From assembly GCF_002302565.1 (NCBI RefSeq), contig NZ_CP022382.1, positions 1,435,001-1,499,000 on the forward strand: DNA of 64,000 nucleotides, read 5' to 3'. Each line of letters opens with the position of its first letter. Position 1 is the first letter of the stretch. Of this stretch, positions 46,477-55,628 are shown in pieces. The DNA comes from Capnocytophaga canimorsus. GTDB taxonomy: Bacteria; Bacteroidota; Bacteroidia; Flavobacteriales; Flavobacteriaceae. The translations under genes were made by a program, and so were the position numbers. Under the pieces are notes generated by a model. The model saw only the letters and a list, made by a program, of their open reading frames with translations, was not told where the DNA came from and did not search any database.

Positions 46477-46644
46477 AAAACCCACCGATCTTATGTTTTT
46501 GTACCCTTACAAAAGTGGAAATCTGCCCGATTTTATACCCTTGTTGGCTTACAACAGAGTAAAACCCACCGATTTTGTGCTTTTGTACCCTTACAAAAAT
46601 GCAAATCTGTCTGATTTTATAGATTTGTATCCTTACAAGAGGAT
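46477..46644. repeat. Four tandem copies of a 42-bp repeat
   Basis: Four 42-bp units in a row; units 1 and 3 start AAAACCCACCGAT and contain TTTTGTACCCTTACAAAA, units 2 and 4 start AAATCTG and contain CTTACAA, so the arrangement is also two 84-bp repeats. Because 42 is a multiple of three, a minus-strand frame stays open over about 100 codons with a 14-residue period (QKHKIGG), but it has no ATG, GTG or TTG start. The remainder of 46362-46837 shows nothing else. Confidence 0.9.
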
Positions 46645-46837
46645 AAAATTCAGGATTTAGAAAGACATAAACATTACATACAGACCCCGAAGTTACATAT
46701 TTTTAAAACATAAAGCAAACATTTACCTGATTTTTAACATATTACCTCTTCCTCATCGTATAAAAAAACTTCGACTCTCTGCCCTGCGTATTAACAAAAT
46801 TGCTTAGCCTAAGAGTCGAAGTTTGTCATTATAAAAC

Positions 46838-47842
46838 CTATTTGATGGAATATGTAGGCGGTGTTACTGAGAAATCGACCGTAATGGTATATGTTCCTGC
46901 GGTAACGGGAATGTTAGCCCCTCCGGCTTCTAATACGCCATCAGCTTTATCATCTCCGTAGTTAGTATCCCAAGCATTATTCAAGCGAAATTTTATTTCG
47001 CCATTGACAAGGGTAACTGTTTTCTTCCAAGTATTGGTAGTTCCGTCATATTCTAATGGAATATCATCGTTATCTCCCCATCCTTTGGCTCCGTGTCCAA
47101 TAATTCCCCACGTATATTTCTCAATGGTGTAGGTGTTTTCGTTAATGTTCCAAACGATTTTGTATATCCCTGCCGTAACAGGAATGTTAGCCCCTCCGTT
47201 TTCAAGGCTTCCATTTTTCCCGTCATCACCATAATTTTCTGCCCAAGCATTGTTTTTACGAAATTTGATTTCGCCGTCTTTCAAAGCCACATAAGCTATC
47301 CTTTCATTGCTATTGGTGGGGTTTTTCCAAAATGGAAGATCGGGACCATCCCACCCATTAGGTGTTGCGTGTCCTACAATACCCCATTCGGTGGGCTCGA
47401 TAAGGTCAGCATAAGGTGTTATTTTAATGGTTTTTGCTTGGGTAGGAATACTATACGTATTACTAACGGCATCTTTAAGCGTTACTTTTACTTCTGCCTC
47501 TGTTCCTGCGGCAAGCTCTAAGTTGGCAAGTAAAATTTTGTTAAGTTCAACGTGAGAAAAACTATATGGCGATTTGGTTACGGATACCTCTTTGCTTTTT
47601 CCGTTGCTTTCCAACAAAATGCTGTACGAATGCCCCAAATTTAGGTTCAGCTGTTGCGTTTCCCACGAAACGCTAAGCGCTGTTTCACTTCCTTTCTCTT
47701 TGTCCAAAGCCAACGTATTGGCAGACAAACTCATTTCTATTTTAGCTTCGGCATTAAGCACCGCTTTCTCTTCATCTTTCTCACACGATGTGGCGACAAA
47801 TAGCAGCCCGAATAATGTCCCTGCTTTGAATATATTTTTCAT
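46838..47842 (-). CDS. SusE/SusF-like starch-binding outer-membrane lipoprotein
   Basis: 334 residues from the ATG at 47842. Lipoprotein signal MKNIFKAGTLFGLLFVATSC. N-terminal SusE-type Ig-like domain (about 25-145), then two tandem carbohydrate-binding modules: WGIVGHATPNGWDGPD and WGIIGHGAKGWGDNDD, each ending in an IKFRxNNAW ... NYGDD ... GANIPVTAG strand set. Two modules are typical of SusE. It probably holds starch at the cell surface next to SusCD; it follows susD with 18 bp between. Confidence 0.9.
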   Translation of the reverse strand: MKNIFKAGTLFGLLFVATSCEKDEEKAVLNAEAKIEMSLSANTLALDKEKGSETALSVSWETQQLNLNLGHSYSILLESNGKSKEVSVTKSPYSFSHVELNKILLANLELAAGTEAEVKVTLKDAVSNTYSIPTQAKTIKITPYADLIEPTEWGIVGHATPNGWDGPDLPFWKNPTNSNERIAYVALKDGEIKFRKNNAWAENYGDDGKNGSLENGGANIPVTAGIYKIVWNINENTYTIEKYTWGIIGHGAKGWGDNDDIPLEYDGTTNTWKKTVTLVNGEIKFRLNNAWDTNYGDDKADGVLEAGGANIPVTAGTYTITVDFSVTPPTYSIK

Positions 47843-47860
47843 ACCCATTTATTTTTACAA

Positions 47861-49441
47861 TTAATATCCCGTATTTTGTTTTAAGTTCGGATTTGCCAAT
47901 AGTACACTTGCCGGTATGGGGAAGATATTTCTGTGCTCACCTGTACCTACCCCTGTGATGGCACCTCCTTTGAATGTCCATAGATAGTCGGCTGTGGTGA
48001 ATTTTCCGTAGCGAATCAAATCGGTACGACGCAATCCTTCCCAATACAACTCACGAGCACGTTCATCTAAGATAAAATCGGCGGTAAGTTCTGCTTCGGT
48101 AATAGGGGTTGCTCCTGCACGTGTGCGTAGTTGATTTACATAGCCTACCGCAGTTGCTTTGCTTCCACCTCCGCCACGTACTACAGCCTCAGCATAGTTC
48201 AAATAAATCTCTGCCAAACGAATGATAGGCAAATCCGTATCAGGGTGTTTCCCTGACGGGTCTTTTCCTTTGCCTCCTGTTGAAGTACGATTGGTAAACT
48301 TAGGCAGTGCGTAGCCTTCGGTGAATTTACTAATATCGCTGATTTCGTAGGACTGTCCATCGGTATAAAACATTGCTCGTTGGTCGTTCCAAGCTGTTGG
48401 CTCTCCGTTGGCATTGGTGGTTTTGGTCTCAAACTTGGCAACCAATTCCTTAGTGGTTCTAAGTCCCGCCCAATTCTCGGTAGTTCCGTAATTATCACGA
48501 TTCATTGACCCACCTATAGATGCATTCACTAAGAAAGTAGTACCTCCCCACGTATTGGATTGAATTCCGTCATAACTCAACACGAAAATAAATTCGTTTT
48601 GAGCTCCGTTGGTATCGTTATCTGCCATAAACAATTGTCTGTAATCATTATGCAAGGCATATCCTGAGTTGATTACTTTTTCGGCATACGCAACACAATC
48701 AGCATAACGCTCGGTGCCTACCCACATTTGTGCATTCAGATACAAACGGCTCAGTAGCGCTTGTGCAGCGGCAGCATCTACACGACCGTACTCGTTGGAT
48801 TTGGTAGCTTTCAATTCGCCCTCAATGGCTTTCAATTCGCTTTCTACAAATTGGAATATTTCCTGACGGTTGCTTTGCGTAGGTAAAGTAGCTTGTACTT
48901 TGGTAGCTAATGGCACATTGGCAAACAAATCCATCAAGCAATAGTACGAATAGGCACGTAAGAAACGAGCCTCAGCAATGAATGTTCTCACCTGAGCATC
49001 GGAGCTTAACGCTTCTGCATTGGTGATAAATGAATTGGCAAAGGAAATTTGTTGCCCCAAGCGGTTGTACAATCCGTTAAGAAATACATCGGAACTTGAC
49101 CAACTTAGATGATGAAAATCCTTAATGGTTTGGTCAGCCCACCCTATTACAGCGGTTTCTGTAGTAAGCTCTTGTGCTTGGAAGTATAGCCGCGTGAATT
49201 GTGAAAATCCTTCATCTATTCCGGCTACATCACCTTGCCCTGCGGGTCCTTGTTGTCCGGTTAAGGCATAGGAAGCATAGACCTTAGCCAAAGCACTTTT
49301 GGCTTGTGATGGATTGGCGAACACTTCTTTATCGGTAAAGCTATCGGGGTCAATAGGCGACTGATCAAGGTCTTTCATACAGCTCGTTAGCGACAAGGCT
49401 AAAGCTAATCCGAATATCTTATATGTGGTATATCTTTTCAT
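47861..49441 (-). CDS. susD: SusD/RagB-family starch-binding lipoprotein
   Basis: 526 residues. Lipoprotein signal ending ALSLTSC (Cys about 21). SusD features: KDLDQSPIDPDSFTDKEVF near the N-terminus, helical TPR-like core with AEARFLRAYSYYCLMDLF, and the C-terminal family segment LNYAEAVVRGGGG, DERARELYWEGLRRTDLIRYG (quoted in part) and NIFPIP. It caps the SusC channel. It begins 30 bp after the susC stop and is followed by the SusE/F-like gene: the usual susCDE order. Confidence 0.95.
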   Translation of the reverse strand: MKRYTTYKIFGLALALSLTSCMKDLDQSPIDPDSFTDKEVFANPSQAKSALAKVYASYALTGQQGPAGQGDVAGIDEGFSQFTRLYFQAQELTTETAVIGWADQTIKDFHHLSWSSSDVFLNGLYNRLGQQISFANSFITNAEALSSDAQVRTFIAEARFLRAYSYYCLMDLFANVPLATKVQATLPTQSNRQEIFQFVESELKAIEGELKATKSNEYGRVDAAAAQALLSRLYLNAQMWVGTERYADCVAYAEKVINSGYALHNDYRQLFMADNDTNGAQNEFIFVLSYDGIQSNTWGGTTFLVNASIGGSMNRDNYGTTENWAGLRTTKELVAKFETKTTNANGEPTAWNDQRAMFYTDGQSYEISDISKFTEGYALPKFTNRTSTGGKGKDPSGKHPDTDLPIIRLAEIYLNYAEAVVRGGGGSKATAVGYVNQLRTRAGATPITEAELTADFILDERARELYWEGLRRTDLIRYGKFTTADYLWTFKGGAITGVGTGEHRNIFPIPASVLLANPNLKQNTGY

Positions 49442-49471
49442 TTTTCAAAAATTTTATTCGTTGTATTTTGA

Positions 49472-52417
49472 CTAAAAATTCACGCTCAAACCTACCAAAT
49501 AGGTTTTCGGACGAGGATAGAAGTTTGTATCAATACCGTGCTTAACCCCTATAACATCAGGTACAAGAACCTCAGGGTCTAAGCCTTTGTACTTAGTAAG
49601 CGTCAATACATTTTGCATTGTTCCGTATAGGCGAATATTGTATTTTGTAGTTGGGAATGTGTACCCTAAAGTAATGTTATCCAACTTAAAGAAGGAGGCA
49701 TTCTCTACAAAATAATCACTTTTTATGCCCAATCCGCTAAGTTCTCTGAATTTGGTATCGTTATAATTTGACATTAAGTTATCCAAGTACTCTCTGTCGG
49801 TAGCTACTTCAAACTGACTTAAAGAAGATTGCGTGTTGTTGTACACATAGTTACCGATATTGGCACGTGTAATAATGTTCAAATCCCAATTTTTGTAGTT
49901 GAAATCCATCGTTAATCCCATTGTTACAGGAGCAAATGGTGATTTGTAGAAATAGCGGTCGTCGTCATTGATAACTCCATCGCTGTTTCTATCAACGAAT
50001 ACGTTTTCAATAGGCTTACCATTAGCATCATACACTTGTTGGAATACGAAGAACGCAAACGGAATTTGACCCTCTTGGTGGCGTTGTATATTGTTACCCG
50101 TACCACCTCCAATACCTCCTACATCTTGTACTTTCGGAAGTTTCGTCAATTTATTTTCGTTGTAGGCAACATTGTAATTGATTGTCCAACGGAAATCATC
50201 GGTACGGAAAGGAGTGTAACTAAGTCCGAACTCAATACCTCTGTTTTCCATATTACCAATGTTAGCATTTACTTCATTACCAAAGTTGGTAAAGGTATCC
50301 ACAGTGCTTGGCGCAATCAAATCTTTGGTTAGTTTACGATATACATCAATAGTTCCTGTTAAGCGATTTTGCCAAAAACCAAAATCAATACCTGCATTGA
50401 TCGTATTACCGATTTCCCAACGCAAGTCGGTGTTTACTACACTTGGTCGGTAGGTTTGGTAGAAGTTATCGCCAAACTGATAAGAAGCTCCGTTTGTACT
50501 ACGTGTATAGTTGGTTAAGAAAATATAATCTCCTAATCCGTTAACGTTACCCACTTCACCATATCCTAAACGTAATTTCAACTCATTAACCGTTTCGTTT
50601 TCTTTTAGGAAATTCTCATTAGCGATGTTCCACGCCAATGCTACCGATGGGAAATATCCCCAACGATGCTCTTTTGCTAATTTAGATGAGGCATCAGCAC
50701 GAAGTGTTGCTGTGAGCAAATATTTATCTTTGTAGCTGTAATTGGCACGACCAAAGAAAGACATCAACACGTTTTTGCTTTTATCAATTTTTGGTGTTTC
50801 TTTATTATCCCCCGGATTTACAAAGGTTTCATAAAAGGTTTCGTGATTGTCAAATTCAAAAGATTGATAAGAATGCCCTACCATCAAACCGATGTTGTGA
50901 TTGTTTACCTCATTGTTGTAATTCAAATAAGCATCGAATAACTTGTTAGTGGTTTTGTTATCATAAACTTTATGATTTCCTGCAAAGTTGCTTGACGAAT
51001 TGGGGTAGCGAGGGTCGATAATTCTATCTCCTTTACCATTACTGTGGTCTAACCCTACATTCACCGTAGCGATTACCTCAGGAAAGAAAGGTAATTTGTA
51101 ATCGGCTTTTAAATTTCCGATGAAGTTATACACTTTGGAGTTGTCATCAGTAAGGAATAACATCGCCATTGGGTTAAGCGGAGCTAAACCTCCGAGAAGC
51201 CCTGTTACCGAGTCTGACCACGCACTATAACCTGCATAACGTGAAGTTGGGTCATAAACCGGTTTGGTTGGGTCATAGCCTACGGCTGCACCAATAGCAC
51301 CCTTTTCAGCAAAACGGTTTTTCATAAATGTTCCGTTAGCATTCAGCTCTAATTTTAGGTGATTGTCCAACAAACTTGGTGTCAATGTTACTTTGGCAGT
51401 AGTACGTTGGAAGTTATCGGTACGAAGTACGCCATCGGCATACGAATGCCCCACAGAAACACGGTAAGGTACTACCCCACCTGCCGAAACACTCAAAGTG
51501 CTGTTACTCATTGGTGCTGTCTGATAGATTTGTTTTTGCCAATGGGTATCAGCCGTTCCTAAACGAGCTATCAGATTGGCTTTTCCGGTGCTTGTAATGA
51601 GGTCTCTGTACTGAGAAGCGCTCATCACATCTACATAATCACTTACGTTTTGTAAAGATAAGCTCGTATTGAAATTGATTTTCATATCCTGACCCGCTTT
51701 TCCTTTTTTGGTGGTAATCATAATTACCCCATTGGCGGCACGTGATCCGAAAATAGCTGTTGATGAAGCGTCTTTAAGTACCGTCATACTTTCGATATCT
51801 TCAGGGTTTACCAAATTAAAGATACTACGTGATCCTCCAACGCCTCCGTCGTTCATAGGCACGCCATCAATTACAATAAGCGGATTTGAAGATAAGGATA
51901 ACGAACCATTACCACGCACACGGATGGTTTGCCCCTCACCTACAGCCCCTCCTGCTGAGGTCATCTGTACTCCTGCCACTTTACCCTGCAACAATTGATC
52001 GGCATTTACCGCCGGTGCTTTGTTAAAATCTTTCTCATTTACCAAATTTACCGAACCGGTAACATCTTTTTTCTTAGCAACACCGTAACCAATAACTACA
52101 ACGTCATCGAGTTGTTGTAAATCCTCCTCCATAACAATGTTGATAATCATCGGGGTTGCACTTCCACTTACCGTTTTTGTTTGTGTACGATACCCAATGT
52201 AACTAAATTCCAAAACAGCTCCTTTGCTCACGGTAATTTCATAATTTCCGTCGAAATCGGTGGTCGTTCCTTGTGTGGTTCCCTTGATGACAACATTTAC
52301 ACCTGGAAGTTCCATTCCTGAAGCATCTTTCACCATTCCCTTTACCACTTGTTGAGCATAAGCCCCCATTGCAGCAAAAAGAAACGAAAGCAAAACATAA
52401 ACGTTTTTACTTTTCAT
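49472..52417 (-). CDS. susC: SusC/RagA-family TonB-linked outer-membrane transporter
   Basis: About 981 residues from the ATG at 52417, which opens the signal MKSKNVYVLLSFLFAAMGAYA. CarboxypepD_reg-like domain (about 22-105) with GVNVVIKGTTQGTTTDFDG, TonB box region DVVVIGYG, plug with VRGNGSLSLSSNPLIVIDG and STAIFGSRAANGVIMITT, then the beta-barrel ending LVGLSVNF. All hallmarks of SusC. It imports malto-oligosaccharides with SusD. It is the first gene of the susCDE operon, divergent from the LacI regulator. Confidence 0.96.
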   Translation of the reverse strand: MKSKNVYVLLSFLFAAMGAYAQQVVKGMVKDASGMELPGVNVVIKGTTQGTTTDFDGNYEITVSKGAVLEFSYIGYRTQTKTVSGSATPMIINIVMEEDLQQLDDVVVIGYGVAKKKDVTGSVNLVNEKDFNKAPAVNADQLLQGKVAGVQMTSAGGAVGEGQTIRVRGNGSLSLSSNPLIVIDGVPMNDGGVGGSRSIFNLVNPEDIESMTVLKDASSTAIFGSRAANGVIMITTKKGKAGQDMKINFNTSLSLQNVSDYVDVMSASQYRDLITSTGKANLIARLGTADTHWQKQIYQTAPMSNSTLSVSAGGVVPYRVSVGHSYADGVLRTDNFQRTTAKVTLTPSLLDNHLKLELNANGTFMKNRFAEKGAIGAAVGYDPTKPVYDPTSRYAGYSAWSDSVTGLLGGLAPLNPMAMLFLTDDNSKVYNFIGNLKADYKLPFFPEVIATVNVGLDHSNGKGDRIIDPRYPNSSSNFAGNHKVYDNKTTNKLFDAYLNYNNEVNNHNIGLMVGHSYQSFEFDNHETFYETFVNPGDNKETPKIDKSKNVLMSFFGRANYSYKDKYLLTATLRADASSKLAKEHRWGYFPSVALAWNIANENFLKENETVNELKLRLGYGEVGNVNGLGDYIFLTNYTRSTNGASYQFGDNFYQTYRPSVVNTDLRWEIGNTINAGIDFGFWQNRLTGTIDVYRKLTKDLIAPSTVDTFTNFGNEVNANIGNMENRGIEFGLSYTPFRTDDFRWTINYNVAYNENKLTKLPKVQDVGGIGGGTGNNIQRHQEGQIPFAFFVFQQVYDANGKPIENVFVDRNSDGVINDDDRYFYKSPFAPVTMGLTMDFNYKNWDLNIITRANIGNYVYNNTQSSLSQFEVATDREYLDNLMSNYNDTKFRELSGLGIKSDYFVENASFFKLDNITLGYTFPTTKYNIRLYGTMQNVLTLTKYKGLDPEVLVPDVIGVKHGIDTNFYPRPKTYLVGLSVNF

Positions 52418-52726
52418 ATAAATATCTTTTAGATTAAACAATAATTAAAAACAATAATTTTTTACTTCTCGAGGCTAAATTACGCATATTTTGATTACGA
52501 AAATTTTCTTTTCGCAACAAAACGAAACGAAAACGTTATAATGTGGATAACTTTTTGAACTAACATACAGGCAAGTATTCGCCAGTAAGGTATAGCATTA
52601 GTCACTAGCTTTTTATCCTTGAAACCAAATTTGCTTTATTGAATATTATTACGTATGTTTACGGAGATAATCAAGTTCACTTGTTGTAAATAATCCTATT
52701 GCAAAGTGAGTAAAAATCCCTTCTCA
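52418..52726. promoter_or_regulatory. Divergent control region between susC and the LacI-type gene
   Basis: About 310 bp without a gene. At 52531-52540 lies AAAACGTTAT, a near-palindrome with a central CG as in LacI-family operators, next to the repeated word AACGAAACGAAAACG. A weak minus-strand -7 box (TAATTTAG) is at 52475-52482. The regulator gene next door makes this the likely control point, but the operator assignment is a guess. Confidence 0.35.
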
Positions 52727-53752
52727 ATGAAAAAACGTATTACGATTAAAGAAATCGCTAAAGAGCTGAATGTAAGTATTTCTACTGTCTCAAAATCACT
52801 AAACAACAGCCCTGAAATCAGCAAAGAAACCAAAGAACTCGTAAAGACATTCGCAAAGGCGCATAACTACAAACCCAATAGTATTGCCCTAAGCCTAAAG
52901 AATAAAAAAACAAAAAACATAGGGATTATTATTCCAGAAATTGCTCACGACTTTTTTTCAACAGTGGTTACAGGCATTGAAATGATTGCCTCTCAAAACG
53001 GATACAACGTCATTACTTGCTTTTCAAACGAAATGTTTGAGCAAGAGGTGAAAAATATCGAAACCTTAGCCGAAAGCAATGTTGATGGTTTTATCATTGC
53101 TCTTTCCAAAGAAACACAACAACGAGGCGATTATCACCATTTAAGAGAAGTTATCAACCAAGGATTTTCTTTGGTAATGATTGACCGCGTAGCACAAGAT
53201 ATCTATTGTGATAAAGTCATCGTTGATGATGCTATGGCATCATACAAGGCAGTTAATTATCTGATTGAAAACGGATATCGAAAAATAGGAATGCTTACCG
53301 TACCCGATTACATCAGTATAGGGAATTTACGCACCAAAGGCTACAAAAATGCGCTTTCCGATGCCAAACTTCCTATTGATGAAAACCTCATTTTAGTCAT
53401 TGAAGACATCCAATCCGATGATATTATATCCAATTATTTCGACCAACAACAATTCGACGCCTTACTATGCAGCAACGAGTTTTTAGCCGTTAAAGCCATA
53501 CGCCAAGCCCACAACCGAAAAATCAATATCCCTGAAGAATTGGGCGTAATTGGGTTTGCAGATGGTTTTTTGGCACAGAATTCATACCCTACCCTAACGG
53601 CAATTGACCAACACGGACTGGAAATCGGAAAAAAAGCCACTCAAATGCTTATTGAAAATATCGAAGGAGAAAAAGAAAACTCCCGCACCGAAATTATCAA
53701 AACCTCTTTAATTGTGCGAGAGTCTACACGAGCAATAAATATAAAACCTTAG
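52727..53752 (+). CDS. LacI-family transcriptional regulator of the maltodextrin locus
   Basis: About 341 residues from the ATG at 52727; the GTG at 52706 adds seven residues outside the family. Helix-turn-helix TIKEIAKELNVSISTVSKSL at the N-terminus, hinge NYKPNSIALSLKNKKT, then a periplasmic-binding-protein-like sensor (about 60-335). The only plus-strand gene inside the sugar locus, divergent from susC. Presumed to sense maltose or a derivative, like MalR in related Bacteroidota. Confidence 0.9.
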   Translation: MKKRITIKEIAKELNVSISTVSKSLNNSPEISKETKELVKTFAKAHNYKPNSIALSLKNKKTKNIGIIIPEIAHDFFSTVVTGIEMIASQNGYNVITCFSNEMFEQEVKNIETLAESNVDGFIIALSKETQQRGDYHHLREVINQGFSLVMIDRVAQDIYCDKVIVDDAMASYKAVNYLIENGYRKIGMLTVPDYISIGNLRTKGYKNALSDAKLPIDENLILVIEDIQSDDIISNYFDQQQFDALLCSNEFLAVKAIRQAHNRKINIPEELGVIGFADGFLAQNSYPTLTAIDQHGLEIGKKATQMLIENIEGEKENSRTEIIKTSLIVRESTRAINIKP

Positions 53753-53781
53753 AGAAATAAAACAAAGTTGGTTATCAATTG

Positions 53782-55614
53782 CTATTTTTTCAGCTCAATA
53801 ATCATACTTGTCTTTCCTGCTATTTGAAGATTATCTGTGAATGATAATTGGGTATCTGTAATTATATCATAACCTGACACATACCCTTTCAAACTCTCCG
53901 CAAATCGTGAAAGTTGCAGGTTCTTTGTCTTTTCGTTTTTGTTGATGATTACCATTACGGCTTTTTCTTCATTATATCGGAAATAAACATAACATTCCTC
54001 ATCGGGTAAATACTGCTTGGTTTTTCCGTAATGGATTACATTTTGATTTTTACGCCAATTGAAAAGTTTAGATGTAAAGTCAAAATATTGTTTTTGTACA
54101 TCAGTTCTTTGCTTAGTATCAAAAGCATTTTGATTATCTTCTGCCCAGCCACCTGGAAAATCCTCACGAATATAAGCGTCACCTTTACTTTTGTCGCCTC
54201 GCATACCAATTTCACTACCATAGTAAAGTTGCGGAATACCCCGAGCTGTAGCTAAAAGCGTCATTATAAGTTTATAATCTGCCACATCAGAATAAATTTC
54301 GTTGATTCTTGAAGTATCGTGGTTTTCGGCAAAAATCAAAAGATTATTGACATCTGAATAAAGAAAATCATTAACAAAATTCTCGTAAAACTGAATCATT
54401 CCCTTATCCCACGAAGGGGCTGCTTTTAAAGCTTCTCCAAAAGCATCGTGCAGGGTAAAATCCATCACAGCAGGTAAATACGTATTGTAATTCTGAATGG
54501 CGCTTATAGGACTGTCTTTTTGCCAATAAGAGATTTGAGCTTGGTGGTGCAACCATACTTCGCCAACAATGTTAAAATTAGGGTATTCCTCCATAATGGC
54601 TTTAGTCCATTTACTGATGCTTTCCTTGTCGTTATATGAATAGGTATCTACTCTAAATCCATCTAAGTCAGCATACTCTACCCACCAAATTGCATTTTGT
54701 ATCAAATAATTTAACACTAAAGGGTTACTTTGATTTAAATCAGGCATTGATTCTACAAACCAACCATCAACACAATATTTTTTATCTATTTGGGAAGCGT
54801 TTACATCCATTTGTGTGCTCATTCGGTAATTGCTTTGGGCATACCCAGGAAACTGATGCACCCAGTCGTAAGTGGGCAAATCTTTAATTATCCAATGCTG
54901 TGCCCCCCAATGGTTGGTTACATAATCTTTGATAAGTTTCATTCCGCGTTTATGCAACTCCGAAGAAAGCCGCTTGTAATCTTCATTGCTTCCGTAACGA
55001 GCATCAATATTATAAACATCGCTCTGCCCGTAGGTATGGTAGGAATAGGCAGGGTCGTTATCCTCGCACAAAGGCGTACTCCAAATGGCTGTTGCTCCAA
55101 GCGATTGAATATAATCTAAATGATCAATAATTCCTTGTATATCACCTCCGTGTCTTCCACCTGAAAGCTCTCGGTTAGCTTTTTCATTGAGATGTTTTTG
55201 TGAATCATTTTTCGGATTTCCGTTAGCAAAACGGTCAGGCATAAGCAAATACACCATATCGGAACTATCAAAACCTTTGCGAAGTGCAGAACCCTCACGA
55301 CGCTTTTTCAACTCATAGTCAATCGATTTTACTTTTTTATTCTTATTTAGAAGACTGATTTTATACTTGCCCTCACTTTTATTTTGAGTATCAACAGTTA
55401 CAAAAATATAATTCGGGTTTTCAGTTTTAGTAATATTCACTATAGGAAGTTCACTCACCACTGAAAACTGAGCTATTTCTTTACCATAAAGCATAATTTG
55501 CAGCTGTGAGTGACGCATATCTGTCCACCAAAAAGGCGGCTCAACCCTTTGAATTTGTGCATAAATTGATGACAAACCTAGCGTAAAGAACAAAAAAAAG
55601 ATTACTTTTTTCAT
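53782..55614 (-). CDS. GH13 neopullulanase/cyclomaltodextrinase (SusA-like), secreted
   Basis: 610 residues. Signal peptide MKKVIFFLFFTLGLSSIYA. N-terminal Ig-like cyclomaltodextrinase domain with VEPPFWWTDMRHSQLQIM (about 24-110), catalytic barrel with LIKDYVTNH (I), DGFRVDTYSY (II, Asp nucleophile), VGEVW (III, Glu) and FAENHDTSR (IV), C-terminal beta domain. It converts incoming maltodextrins to smaller sugars in the periplasm. The following gene upstream (GH65) is 14 bp away, on the same transcript. Confidence 0.9.
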   Translation of the reverse strand: MKKVIFFLFFTLGLSSIYAQIQRVEPPFWWTDMRHSQLQIMLYGKEIAQFSVVSELPIVNITKTENPNYIFVTVDTQNKSEGKYKISLLNKNKKVKSIDYELKKRREGSALRKGFDSSDMVYLLMPDRFANGNPKNDSQKHLNEKANRELSGGRHGGDIQGIIDHLDYIQSLGATAIWSTPLCEDNDPAYSYHTYGQSDVYNIDARYGSNEDYKRLSSELHKRGMKLIKDYVTNHWGAQHWIIKDLPTYDWVHQFPGYAQSNYRMSTQMDVNASQIDKKYCVDGWFVESMPDLNQSNPLVLNYLIQNAIWWVEYADLDGFRVDTYSYNDKESISKWTKAIMEEYPNFNIVGEVWLHHQAQISYWQKDSPISAIQNYNTYLPAVMDFTLHDAFGEALKAAPSWDKGMIQFYENFVNDFLYSDVNNLLIFAENHDTSRINEIYSDVADYKLIMTLLATARGIPQLYYGSEIGMRGDKSKGDAYIREDFPGGWAEDNQNAFDTKQRTDVQKQYFDFTSKLFNWRKNQNVIHYGKTKQYLPDEECYVYFRYNEEKAVMVIINKNEKTKNLQLSRFAESLKGYVSGYDIITDTQLSFTDNLQIAGKTSMIIELKK

Positions 55615-55628
55615 AAGAAATAAAAATT

